Positions 17,641 through 24,537 of a DNA stretch of 47,130 nt are shown one piece after another. Position 1 is the first letter of the stretch; each line of letters opens with the position of its first letter. Below the pieces are notes generated by a model that had not been told where the DNA came from, made no database searches, and saw nothing but the letters and a program-made list of their open reading frames with translations. Made by a program: the position numbers and the translations under genes. Origin of the DNA: Prochloron sp. SulCav_FS08_3_32_3330 (lineage in GTDB: Bacteria > Cyanobacteriota > Cyanobacteriia > Cyanobacteriales > DYNF01); the NCBI GenBank assembly GCA_020721205.1, contig DYNF01000008.1, forward strand, positions 1 to 47,130, written 5' to 3'.

Positions 17641-17710
17641 AATAATTAATAATTAATAATTAATAATTTAATTATCTATTGTTCATTGTTCATTGTCAAT
17701 TGTTAATTGT
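17641..17710. repeat. Simple tandem repeats (AATAATT and TTCATTG units)
   Basis: Four AATAATT units are followed by ATTGTTCATTGTTCATTG-type units between upp and the glycine-zipper gene. A similar TTCATTG run lies at about 4680-4698. Confidence 0.7.
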
Positions 17711-17712
17711 TT

Positions 17713-18363
17713 TTATGTCCCAAAAGCCCGATCCCCCGCATCTCCTAATCCGGGAACAATATAACCTTTACTATTAACTCCTTCATCAATCATTGCCCCA
17801 TAAATATTCAATTCTGAATAGGTTTGACTTAATTCTGTTAAGGCTGGACGGGCAACGACCACAGTAATAATCCTCATTAACGCCGGATCAGCCCCTCTAC
17901 GAGTTAATTCTTCCATTGCCATCATCATAGTCCCCCCGGTTGCTAACATGGGATCTAAGATAATAATGCGACTATCAGGGTTAAATTTTTCGGGTAAAAA
18001 ATTTAGATAACAATGAGGTTTAAGAGTTTCTTCATCTCTTTTAATGCCTAAATGATAGGTATTAGCAAGGGGTAATAAAGATTGTGCGCCTTCTAATAAT
18101 GCCAATCCGGCGCGTAAAATTGGGACTACGGCGATGGGAATTTCTGGATTAATGATTGTCCCATCACAGTTTGCGATCGGTGTTTCCAGTTTGATTTCTT
18201 GGGTGGGAAACCAATAACGGGTAGCTTCGTAGGTTAACCAACGCCCTAACTCCACCATTGCCGTTTTAAATAAAGCGGGGGGTGTATTGCGATCGCGCGC
18301 TACCACTAACCAATGTTTAAGTAAGGGATGTTCGGGAACATATATACGCAGTTGAGAACTCAT
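17713..18363 (-). CDS. upp: Uracil phosphoribosyltransferase
   Basis: The 216-residue type I phosphoribosyltransferase salvages uracil to UMP using PRPP. The PRPP loop is IILDPMLATGGTMMMA at about residues 134-149. The uracil-binding C-terminus is YIVPGLGDAGDRAFGT, where the glycine-rich loop and the final Asp-Arg segment match the family. VPILRAGLALLEGA near residue 83 is the other conserved block. Length is normal. The start MSSQLRIYVPEHPLLKHW is typical of cyanobacterial Upp. The gene is probably the first of a minus-strand series ending at the YggT gene. Confidence 0.96.
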   Translation of the reverse strand: MSSQLRIYVPEHPLLKHWLVVARDRNTPPALFKTAMVELGRWLTYEATRYWFPTQEIKLETPIANCDGTIINPEIPIAVVPILRAGLALLEGAQSLLPLANTYHLGIKRDEETLKPHCYLNFLPEKFNPDSRIIILDPMLATGGTMMMAMEELTRRGADPALMRIITVVVARPALTELSQTYSELNIYGAMIDEGVNSKGYIVPGLGDAGDRAFGT

Positions 18364-18528
18364 AGAAATTTAATTAATTAATTTTTGACTAATTATAAAA
18401 CATTTAGGGATCAATTATAATTAATTTTCTTTGTTTATTTGATTTTGCAATAAAATTTATTAGACAAAAGGGAAAATCTGCTCAAGCAATTATTTTTTAA
18501 TAATTAATTTTATGTAATAATTAATCTT

Positions 18529-18888
18529 ATGTCATTATTTTATCAAAAAAGCTATCAAAATTTGCGATTACAACTAGAAAGATTACAAGAATCTTTAACT
18601 AATTTTCCAGAAGAAAGGGAAGTTTTTGAGAGAGAATTTACATCTCTAAAAGTTCTCATAGAAAATGATATTTTAAAATTAGATCTGGAAAATATTGACC
18701 TTAAAATTAGGTCTCAATTCCAATCAATTTCCACAGAAATTTATCGTAGTTATCGCCTTTTAATTACGGATATTTTATTTCTCAAAAGTGCGCGTCAATC
18801 TGCTTTAATTACCAAAAGATTAACAATTATTCAAGACCGTTTAAATCAATTAATTGCTTATTGTCAAATAATTTTTAGGTTAGGTTAA
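18529..18888 (+). CDS. PatD-like small helical protein
   Basis: The 119-residue all-helical protein resembles the PatD family, named for control of heterocyst frequency in Anabaena but also found in unicellular cyanobacteria. The C-terminal part (IYRSYRLLITDILFLKSARQ, then RLNQLIAYCQIIF) is the portion I recognise. In a non-heterocystous cell the role would differ; PatD is reported to interact with FtsZ, so a division-related role is possible. The family call is from memory of its pattern and is moderate. A strong terminator hairpin follows directly. The gene is convergent with the HtrA-type protease gene. Confidence 0.6.
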   Translation: MSLFYQKSYQNLRLQLERLQESLTNFPEEREVFEREFTSLKVLIENDILKLDLENIDLKIRSQFQSISTEIYRSYRLLITDILFLKSARQSALITKRLTIIQDRLNQLIAYCQIIFRLG

Positions 18889-18896
18889 ATACAAAC

Positions 18897-18929
18897 AAAT
18901 CCCCGACTTTTTAGAAAAGTCGGGGATTT
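18897..18929. terminator. Bidirectional AGTCGGGGATTT hairpin terminator
   Basis: Near-perfect arms AAATCCCCGACTTTTT and AAAAGTCGGGGATTT lie between the convergent patD-like and htrA-like genes, 8 bp from each. Each strand reads stem then T-run, so it can stop transcription both ways. Confidence 0.9.
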
Positions 18930-18936
18930 AAGTTTA

Positions 18937-20094
18937 TTACATTTCTAATTGTTCAGTAATAATCGTTAATTCTATATTTTTATTTTGACGAATTACTGTC
19001 ACTTTTAATTCTTGTCCCACACCCGTTTTTTCCACAAGCGATTGTAATTCTTCGGCTGTGGTAACATTCGCATTATTAACTTTTATAATCACATCTCCCT
19101 CTTTCATACCTGCTTTTTTTGCCGGAGTATTCGGTAAAACACGCGCGACAAAGATACCATTTATTTCAGGTAATTGAGTTTTATTTTTGGGATTTTGATT
19201 AAAACTCAGCGCCATTTCGGGAGTAAAAGTAGTCATTGAAATACCAATATAAGGATGAGGCACGGATTGTCCTTGTGCTAAATAATCCTTAATTCTTTTT
19301 GCCACATTAATGGGAATCGCAAAACCAATCCCCATCGCATCAGGACGAATCGCCGTATTAATCCCGATCACCTCTCCTTTAGCATTCAATAAGGGACCCC
19401 CCGAATTTCCGGGATTAATTGCCGCATCAGTTTGCAGAAAATCTAACCTTTTATCCGGCGCTCCAACTTGAGCAGAGGAGCGATCTATTGTACTAATAAT
19501 TCCTAATGTAACTGTATTATTTAAACCCACCGGATTACCCACAGCGATCGCCCAATCTCCCACTTGTACCTGATCAGAATCCCCCAAAGGTGCTACAGGT
19601 AAGCCTTTTTCATCAGGTTCAATTTTTACCACCGCTAAATCAGTTAATTCATCATAACCCTTCACAATACCACTGAAAACACGACCATCTTTCAGTGTTA
19701 CTTTAACTTGATTAGTGTTTTTTACTACATGAGCATTAGTTAAAATTATCCCATTAGAATCAGTAATAAAACCTGAACCTTGTCCCGTTACCAATTCCGG
19801 GGAAGCAAAAAACGGATTAATTGAGCGATTAACAATTTGCTCCGTATCAATACGCACCACCGCCGGACCTGTGGTCGCTACGGCTGAGGCGACAAAACTA
19901 TCCGCCGTTATTGGTACGGGGATACTAGACTGTGCTAAAGCCGGATTTTGAGGATTCTGAGTATTTTGAGCAGAAGAAGTTGAAAAAAGTCTTAAAGCTT
20001 TAACAGTGCCAATAGTGAGTAAAACCCCGACCACTAGAGTCGCTGAATGGGTAATAATTTGACGAAATAATTTAGGTGAGGGTGAAGATTTCAT
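18937..20094 (-). CDS. HtrA/Deg-family serine protease with PDZ domain
   Basis: The 385-residue protein has an N-terminal membrane anchor or signal (about 13-33) and a low-complexity linker. A trypsin-like domain follows with catalytic His-122 (TNAHVV), Asp-152 (LTDLAVVKI) and Ser-231 (NPGNSGGPL). One PDZ domain lies at about 290-385 (GIFVARVLPNTPAKKAGMKEGD). It belongs to the cyanobacterial HhoA/HhoB/HtrA trio, which handle protein quality control in the periplasm and envelope under light and heat stress. Sequence alone does not tell me which of the three it is. It is probably a trimer, as for other one-PDZ Deg proteases. Confidence 0.94.
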   Translation of the reverse strand: MKSSPSPKLFRQIITHSATLVVGVLLTIGTVKALRLFSTSSAQNTQNPQNPALAQSSIPVPITADSFVASAVATTGPAVVRIDTEQIVNRSINPFFASPELVTGQGSGFITDSNGIILTNAHVVKNTNQVKVTLKDGRVFSGIVKGYDELTDLAVVKIEPDEKGLPVAPLGDSDQVQVGDWAIAVGNPVGLNNTVTLGIISTIDRSSAQVGAPDKRLDFLQTDAAINPGNSGGPLLNAKGEVIGINTAIRPDAMGIGFAIPINVAKRIKDYLAQGQSVPHPYIGISMTTFTPEMALSFNQNPKNKTQLPEINGIFVARVLPNTPAKKAGMKEGDVIIKVNNANVTTAEELQSLVEKTGVGQELKVTVIRQNKNIELTIITEQLEM

Positions 20095-20391
20095 AATAAA
20101 GTAGATGGCTGTCTAAATTTGTAAATTTAAGATTATATTTTAAAGCTAACTTAAAAAATAGTAGCTATCTTTTATTTTAACAATTTCTCAAAAATTAAAC
20201 TAATTTTTCCCAAAAAATGATAAGGTAAGTTGTTAAACTTTGAAAACATTGATTAGTACCATAGATATTTGGTCAGTAACAAACAAAATGCTTGTTTTCT
20301 CTAAGGGTTTTCAATCTGTCTTAATTTTCTGATTAGTTATCCTAACAAATATCAAAATATTACCATAAAAACTTCTATTAATTATTGTTAA
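20095..20391. other. Divergent htrA/ampG-like intergenic region, no gene seen
   Basis: The 297-bp AT-rich gap separates two divergent genes and must hold both promoters. I found no open frame, tRNA or member of the repeat families here. Confidence 0.5.
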
Positions 20392-21720
20392 ATGAGAACA
20401 ATTAATTCCTTTTTCAAAGTATTTGAAAGTCGCAAAATTGTGGCGTTATTATTGCTTGGTTTTGCCTCTGGTTTACCCTTATTTTTAACCAGTAAAACCC
20501 TTCAAGCTTGGATGACTGATGCAGGAGTAGACTTAACTTCCATCGGTTTATTTAGTTTAGTCGGTTTACCCTACTCTTTAAAATTTATTTGGTCTCCTTT
20601 AATGGATCGTTTTGTCCCTCCATTTTTAGGTCGTCGTCGAGGTTGGCTCTTAATAACTCAGATATTATTGGTAATTGCAATCGCAATTATGTCTGTTCAA
20701 AAACCAAAAGAAGCCTTATTTTTTGTAGCGATTAATGCTCTATTAATCGCTTTTTTTAGTGCCAGTCAAGACATAGTAGGGGATGCCTACCGCACCGATG
20801 TGCTTGAAAAGCCTGAAATGGGTGCAGGAGCGGCGGTATTTGTCCTCGGATATCGGATCGCCTTATTAGCGACAGGGGCATTAGCTCTGATTTTAGCAGA
20901 TCAGATGTCATGGAATTTAGTTTACCTCTGTTTAGCCGGATTAATGTCTCTCTGTATAGTTTTTACCCTCTTTGCCCCGGAGCCAGAAGAAGATAATAAT
21001 GCCCCTCAAAGCCTTGTAGATGCAGTAATTTTACCATTTAAAGAGTTTTTTGAGCGATCGGGAATTACTGCCGGAGCATTAATGTTACTATTTATTGTCC
21101 TCTATAAACTCGGAGATGGCTTATTAGGAAATATGGCAACGCCTTTTTTATTGAGTCCAGAAATGAGCTTTAGTAAAACAGATATTGGAGCGATACAGGG
21201 TGGAATGGGGCTATTAGCAACAATTGTCGGCACTTTAGTCGGTGGCTCAATTATGAGTAAAATCGGAATTAATAAATCTTTATGGCTCTTTGGAGGCTTA
21301 CAAGCGATTAGTAATTTAGCCTATTTTGTCCTTGCGCAACTATCTCAAAATTATCAATTAACAGAATTAGCTCAGAAATATCAATTTTCAGAAATACCAT
21401 CCTATTATCAAGTTATGGTAATTTCAATTAATATTGAAAACTTTTGTGGAGGTTTAGGCACAGCCGCATTTGTTGCCTTTTTAATGAGTTTATGTAACCA
21501 CAAATTTTCCGCCACTCAATATGCTTTATTATCCAGTCTTTATGCAGTAAGTCGAGATATTTTAGTCGCCCCCGCAGGTAAATTAGCAGATACAATTGGC
21601 TGGTCAAATTTCTTCTTATTTTCCTTAATTATTGCTATCCCCGGCTTATTATTATTACCTTGGTTTGCCCCTTGGAAACCTCAATTTGTAGATATTCCAC
21701 GTCCGGGAAAAGATAATTAG
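20392..21720 (+). CDS. AmpG-like major facilitator transporter
   Basis: The 442-residue protein has twelve predicted membrane helices. The AmpG-branch start is visible: LLLGFASGLPLFLTSKTLQAWMTDAGVDLTSIG, then LKFIWSPLMDRFVPPFLGRRRGW with the MFS loop 2-3 basic motif. SQDIVGDAYRTDVL near residue 125 is also typical. AmpG proteins import anhydromuropeptides for peptidoglycan recycling in enterobacteria; cyanobacterial relatives are annotated the same way, but substrate is not proven. The hydrophilic insert after helix 10 (TELAQKYQFSEIPSYYQ) is characteristic. The start ATG at 20392 leaves little upstream hydrophilic sequence, as expected. Confidence 0.85.
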   Translation: MRTINSFFKVFESRKIVALLLLGFASGLPLFLTSKTLQAWMTDAGVDLTSIGLFSLVGLPYSLKFIWSPLMDRFVPPFLGRRRGWLLITQILLVIAIAIMSVQKPKEALFFVAINALLIAFFSASQDIVGDAYRTDVLEKPEMGAGAAVFVLGYRIALLATGALALILADQMSWNLVYLCLAGLMSLCIVFTLFAPEPEEDNNAPQSLVDAVILPFKEFFERSGITAGALMLLFIVLYKLGDGLLGNMATPFLLSPEMSFSKTDIGAIQGGMGLLATIVGTLVGGSIMSKIGINKSLWLFGGLQAISNLAYFVLAQLSQNYQLTELAQKYQFSEIPSYYQVMVISINIENFCGGLGTAAFVAFLMSLCNHKFSATQYALLSSLYAVSRDILVAPAGKLADTIGWSNFFLFSLIIAIPGLLLLPWFAPWKPQFVDIPRPGKDN

Positions 21721-21724
21721 GAAT

Positions 21725-21747
21725 AACGATGTCAGGTTTCTCCTACA
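21725..21747. repeat. Solitary terminal repeat of the 189-bp MITE
   Basis: This 23-bp segment (AACGATGTCAGGTTTCTCCT then ACA) is a right-hand end of the MITE found at 21843-22031, without the rest of the element. It lies 4 bp past the transporter stop codon. Confidence 0.75.
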
Positions 21748-21758
21748 ATTTTAAATTT

Positions 21759-21821
21759 GTAAGGTGAGCAACTTTTTAATATTTAATAATTGATATTTTT
21801 ATTCTGAAATGTTGCCTATCC
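21759..21821. repeat. GGTGGGCAACT-type mini-element
   Basis: The unit starts GTAAGGTGAGCAACTTTTTA and ends ATTCTGAAATGTTGCCTATC, so its ends are inverted (GGTgaGCAAC against GTTGCctaTC). It is about 63 bp long and very AT-rich inside. Related copies lie at 22088, 22707, 23023, 27960, 41817, 42877 and 43764. Confidence 0.75.
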
Positions 21822-21842
21822 GATCAAATCATTTTTAATAAC

Positions 21843-22031
21843 TGTAGGGGAAACCTGGCATCGTTAATTTATGATACAAAAAAATAACCTAATAAATGTC
21901 ATGCCCAACCCAATATGTAAATTTTATCAATATTAATTATTTTTTTGTTGTTAATTTAATAATGAGACGGGCATGACAAAATATAATTGATCTTCACAAA
22001 TATAATTTAATGATGTCAGGTTTTCCCTACA
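21843..22031. mobile_element. 189-bp MITE-like element, copy 1
   Basis: Terminal inverted repeats of 25 bp (left TGTAGGGGAAACCTGGCATC then GTTAA; right its complement) match at about 22-23 positions. A second, inner inverted pair is GTCATGCCC at 21898-21906 and GGGCATGAC at 21969-21977. The interior is over 80 percent AT and has no gene. A second copy is at 22779-22967 and a solo end at 21725-21747. Confidence 0.82.
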
Positions 22032-22045
22032 TTTTGTTAAAATCT

Positions 22046-22083
22046 AAAAAAAGTCGGGGATTTGTTAAATCCCCGACTTTTAA
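22046..22083. terminator. AGTCGGGGATTT hairpin inside R1
   Basis: Arms AAAAAGTCGGGGATTT and AAATCCCCGACTTTT enclose a four-base loop (GTTA). This is the strongest stem in the region and would stop transcription from either side. It is duplicated in R2 at about 22982-23018. Confidence 0.85.
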
Positions 22084-22087
22084 ATTT

Positions 22088-22150
22088 GTAAAGTGCGTAA
22101 CTTTTTAATATTTAATAATTAATATTTTTATTCTGATATGTTGCTACTCT
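22088..22150. repeat. GGTGGGCAACT-type mini-element at the right edge of R1
   Basis: The unit begins GTAAAGTGCGTAACTTTTTA and ends TGATATGTTGCTACTC. It is a more diverged member of the family at 21759, directly upstream of the antitoxin promoter region, where TATAAT occurs at 22172-22180 within GTTATAATAATG. Confidence 0.7.
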
Positions 22151-22208
22151 ATCAATTATTTAACAATTCTGTTATAATAATGAAGTAGTCAATTTATCAA
22201 TTAAAATT

Positions 22209-22427
22209 ATGACCAATTTATTAACAGAAGCTTTTAATAAAGCACAAACTTTACCAGAGTCTATTCAAAATGAATTAGCTCAACAATTAATTGAAGATAT
22301 TGAAAATGAATTAAAATGGCAAAAAACTTTATCAAAACCAAATTCTTTGTTTGAAAAATTAGCAAAAAAAGCATTAAAAGATTCTAAAGAAGGAAAAACT
22401 AAAGTTATGGGTATTGATGAGTTATGA
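22209..22427 (+). CDS. Antitoxin-like protein of a RelE/ParE-type pair
   Basis: The 72-residue acidic-basic helical protein starts MTNLLTEAFNKAQTLPESIQNELAQ. This helical N-terminal pattern is common in cyanobacterial antitoxins paired with RelE-superfamily toxins. The lysine-rich C-terminal tail (KLAKKALKDSKEGKTK) would be the disordered toxin-binding part. Its stop codon overlaps the start codon of the next gene (ATGA, 22424-22427), so the two are translationally coupled. The pair lies between two near-identical 316-bp repeats. The family assignment comes mainly from the gene partner. Confidence 0.75.
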   Translation: MTNLLTEAFNKAQTLPESIQNELAQQLIEDIENELKWQKTLSKPNSLFEKLAKKALKDSKEGKTKVMGIDEL

Positions 22428-22696
22428 AATCAGAATTAACAGATGAATTTTTAGAATGTTTTGCTAATTTACCCGAAAGAGTTAAACAAACAGCCAGAAA
22501 AAATTATCAACTTTGGAAAGAAAATCCTTATCATCCTAGTTTAGAATTTAAAAAACTAAATACAAAAGAGCCATTATATTCCGTTAGAATTGGAATAGGT
22601 TGGCGTGTAGTAGGAGTTTTAAAAAATCCAGATACAATTATTTGGTTTTGGATTGGTTCACATAATGAATATGATAAATTACTTAAAAATTTCTGA
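22424..22696 (+). CDS. RelE/ParE-superfamily toxin
   Basis: The 90-residue protein has the small RelE fold pattern: an N-terminal helical pair (FLECFANLPERVKQTARKNYQLWKENPYHPSLEFKKL) followed by beta strands YSVRIGIGWRVVGVL and a final IIWFWIGSHNEYDKLL. The helix-strand arrangement, the RIGIGWR strand and the closing histidine-containing strand match the ParE/HigB-like group. RelE relatives cut mRNA on ribosomes, whereas ParE relatives poison gyrase; the target here cannot be assigned. It overlaps the upstream antitoxin by 4 bp. Confidence 0.85.
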   Translation: MKSELTDEFLECFANLPERVKQTARKNYQLWKENPYHPSLEFKKLNTKEPLYSVRIGIGWRVVGVLKNPDTIIWFWIGSHNEYDKLLKNF

Positions 22697-22706
22697 AGAA
22701 ATTGAG

Positions 22707-22757
22707 TAAGGTGCGTAACTTTTTAATATTTAATATTTTTATGCTGATTACCCACCC
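22707..22757. repeat. GGTGGGCAACT-type mini-element, left of R2
   Basis: This shorter copy begins GTAAGGTGCGTAACTTTTTA, has lost part of the interior and ends GATTACCCACCC. It occupies the position in front of R2 that the 21759 copy occupies in front of R1. Confidence 0.7.
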
Positions 22758-22764
22758 GATCAAC

Positions 22765-23080
22765 TCATTTTTAATAACTGTAGGGGAAACCTGGCATCGT
22801 TAATTTATGATACAAAAAAATAACCTAATAAATGTCATGCCCAACCCAATATGTAAATTTTATCAATATTAATTATTTTTTTGTTGTTAATTTAATAATG
22901 AGACGGGCATGACAAAATATAATTGATCTTCACAAATATAATTTAATGATGTCAGGTTTCCCCTACATTTTGTTAAAACCTAAAAAAAGTCGGGGATTTG
23001 TTAAATCCCCGACTTTTAAATCGGTAAAGTGAGTAACTTTTTAATATTTAATAATTAATATTTTTATTCTGATATGTTGC
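22765..23080. repeat. Long direct repeat R2 flanking the toxin-antitoxin pair
   Basis: This is the second copy of the 316-bp segment described at 21829-22144, in the same orientation and about 98 percent identical by eye. It contains MITE copy 2 and the hairpin at about 22982-23018. Confidence 0.93.
22779..22967. mobile_element. 189-bp MITE-like element, copy 2
   Basis: It differs from copy 1 at one base in the right terminal repeat (TTTCCCC here, TTTTCCC there). That change makes the right end a better match to the left, so copy 2 is closer to the likely ancestral element. Confidence 0.82.
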
Positions 23081-23087
23081 CCCCCTA
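23023..23087. repeat. GGTGGGCAACT-type mini-element at the right edge of R2
   Basis: It begins GGTAAAGTGAGTAACTTTTT and ends GATATGTTGCCCCCCTA. It is the R2 counterpart of the 22088 copy and stops about 17 bp before the convergent lipoprotein gene ends. Confidence 0.72.
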
Positions 23088-23104
23088 CAAACTACAAAAA
23101 TAAA

Positions 23105-23641
23105 TTATTCAGAACAAGAGTTATTAATATCTTCTAAGATTTTATTCTCTAATTCTAGTGTTTCTAAATATTTCTTACTATAGTTTACAAGAACAGAACG
23201 ATTTTGTTCTATACTTGATTGATCGTTTATTCTTGCAATATCTTCTTTATAAAGATTAACTATGTTTTTTCTTTCATTTTGAATATTAATAAATTCATCT
23301 TTAAGTTTTGTTAAAGACTCATCTTTTAATTCTAAAGTAATAACAAAAGTTTGTAATGCCATATCAGACATTTCATAGGCACTTTCTGTATTTACAAGAA
23401 TTGATTGATTTATTGGATATAGCTTTTCTATATCTGGAATTGTTAAGTTAGATTTCAGTACATTTCCAAACTCATTGATTTGGTCTTTTGTATTAACATC
23501 ATTGTTTTTATTGATCTGTGTGACTCTATTTATTGCATTATATAAATTCTCACATTTTGTTTGTTTTGAAGAATCACAGCTTATTAACACAAAAGAAGAA
23601 ATAAATGTGATCAAGAAAAGTTGTATTATTTTTTTATTCAT
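23105..23641 (-). CDS. Putative lipoprotein of unknown function
   Basis: The 178-residue protein has a lipoprotein signal peptide (MNKKIIQLFLITFISSFVLISC) with the lipobox LISC and Cys-22 as the lipidated residue. The mature part is helical and charged, with two further cysteines (Cys-29 and, near the end, NNSCSE), and could form a disulfide. I do not recognise the family. It is convergent with the toxin gene across R2. Very low GC and Lys/Asn/Glu-rich composition fit the accessory stretch it sits in. Confidence 0.7.
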   Translation of the reverse strand: MNKKIIQLFLITFISSFVLISCDSSKQTKCENLYNAINRVTQINKNNDVNTKDQINEFGNVLKSNLTIPDIEKLYPINQSILVNTESAYEMSDMALQTFVITLELKDESLTKLKDEFINIQNERKNIVNLYKEDIARINDQSSIEQNRSVLVNYSKKYLETLELENKILEDINNSCSE

Positions 23642-23785
23642 ATTACATAGTTCCTTTTTATTTGAATAATTAAAATTAATTTATGAAGATTAAAGTGGAC
23701 AATATATATTAAATTTAATAAAAAAATCAAAAATTTAATAACATTGCTTACCCTATAGCAATCTTAACGAAGTGATCACCTCAAT

Positions 23786-23868
23786 CCCGTAGGTATTTGT
23801 CCTACGGGGGATATTGAAGAAGTCGTGAAGCTGTTGGCGATCACGGATAGTTGAGTGAACTATCCGTG
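23786..23868. other. Two strong hairpins in an otherwise empty gap
   Basis: Stem 1 is CCCGTAGG...CCTACGGG at 23786-23808. Stem 2 is CACGGATAGTT-GAGTG-AACTATCCGTG at 23842-23868, an 11-bp perfect stem. GTGATCACC (23772-23780) and GGCGATCAC (23836-23844) can also pair across the pair of stems. This segment is much richer in GC than its surroundings, and no T-run follows either stem. It may encode a small structured RNA or be a repeat remnant. Confidence 0.5.
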
Positions 23869-23907
23869 CTTGATAGTTCCCTTTAATTTGCCACACAAGA
23901 TAGAGTT

Positions 23908-24279
23908 TTAGTCGGGACATGGGGTATCTCCCATATTTATTTTTGCTATTTCTATAAATAAAGCGTCAGAAAGAGTCCCTACTGATTGTCCCGTAGCGAA
24001 TAATCTTGCCCCAGCCAATTCAAGAGCCTCTTTTTTTGCTTGTTCAGGTGAGCGTCCTTGTGCGATCGCACTACAGTATCCTGCATAATAACTCGCTTTA
24101 TATAATTCATCATTAGTAAAATGATGAGTAGTATTTTCTGCTGAATTATTTTGTTCAGGAGTATCAGTAGGGTAATTACACAGATAATTCAAATCTATGT
24201 AGTTTCCCTGAGTATCAAGAGCAAAACAGCCCGGATACTCCTGTGCGATCAAAAAACTAGCCAATAACAAATCAATCAT
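23908..24279 (-). CDS. Small exported protein of unknown function
   Basis: The 123-residue product has a very short hydrophobic start (MIDLLLASFLIAQEYPGCF) that may be a signal peptide. A C-terminal helical region (ELYKASYYAGYCSAIAQGRSPEQAKKEALELAGARLF) follows, along with four cysteines at CF, LCN, YCS and PCPD. The cysteine spacing suggests an oxidised extracytoplasmic protein. It contains one exact HIP1 octamer (GCGATCGC near 24061), unlike the genes to its right. The family is not recognised. Confidence 0.6.
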   Translation of the reverse strand: MIDLLLASFLIAQEYPGCFALDTQGNYIDLNYLCNYPTDTPEQNNSAENTTHHFTNDELYKASYYAGYCSAIAQGRSPEQAKKEALELAGARLFATGQSVGTLSDALFIEIAKINMGDTPCPD

Positions 24280-24410
24280 ATTTTTGCTCCTGTTTTTGCG
24301 TTGTTTTCTCTGTAGAGAATATAAATGTTTAAATTTAACTCTTAATTTTTAAGTTAAACTTCAAACTTTAAAGTGATATAAAAATCATACAAAACTAACG
24401 AAAATAACCG

Positions 24411-24512
24411 TTAACAGAAAAAACAAGATTTTAACAGTTGTTTTGTTACAAAATATTAAGCAATTAACAGAAAAAAACAGATTTTATGGTACAAAATTAA
24501 GCTATAATAGCT
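24411..24512 (+). promoter_or_regulatory. Promoter with duplicated upstream box before the STAND gene
   Basis: A 22-bp box (TTAACAGAAAAAACAAGATT then TT) occurs at 24411-24432 and again at 24464-24485 with two changes. Each is followed by a GTTACAAAATATTAAGC-like segment, giving a tandem repeat of about 53 bp. The second ends in AGCTATAATAGCT (24500-24512), a perfect 13-bp palindrome around a TATAAT -10 box. The start codon is 26 bp further on. The arrangement suggests operator control. Confidence 0.55.
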
Positions 24513-24537
24513 CAAACTATTAATTTATCTGTGTTTT

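Larger units (their letters stand above)
21829..22144. repeat. Long direct repeat R1 flanking a toxin-antitoxin pair
   Basis: This 316-bp segment matches R2 (22765-23080) base for base at a constant offset of 936, with about five mismatches, all in the right third. It contains the 189-bp MITE, an AGTCGGGGATTT hairpin and a GGTGGGCAACT-type mini-element. It is non-coding and accounts for most of the 488-bp gap upstream of the antitoxin gene. Confidence 0.93.

Noticed and set aside
17438-17656. Open frame antisense to the glycine-zipper gene
   Set aside because: It mirrors a real gene with a clear membrane segment; its own product has no sensible features.
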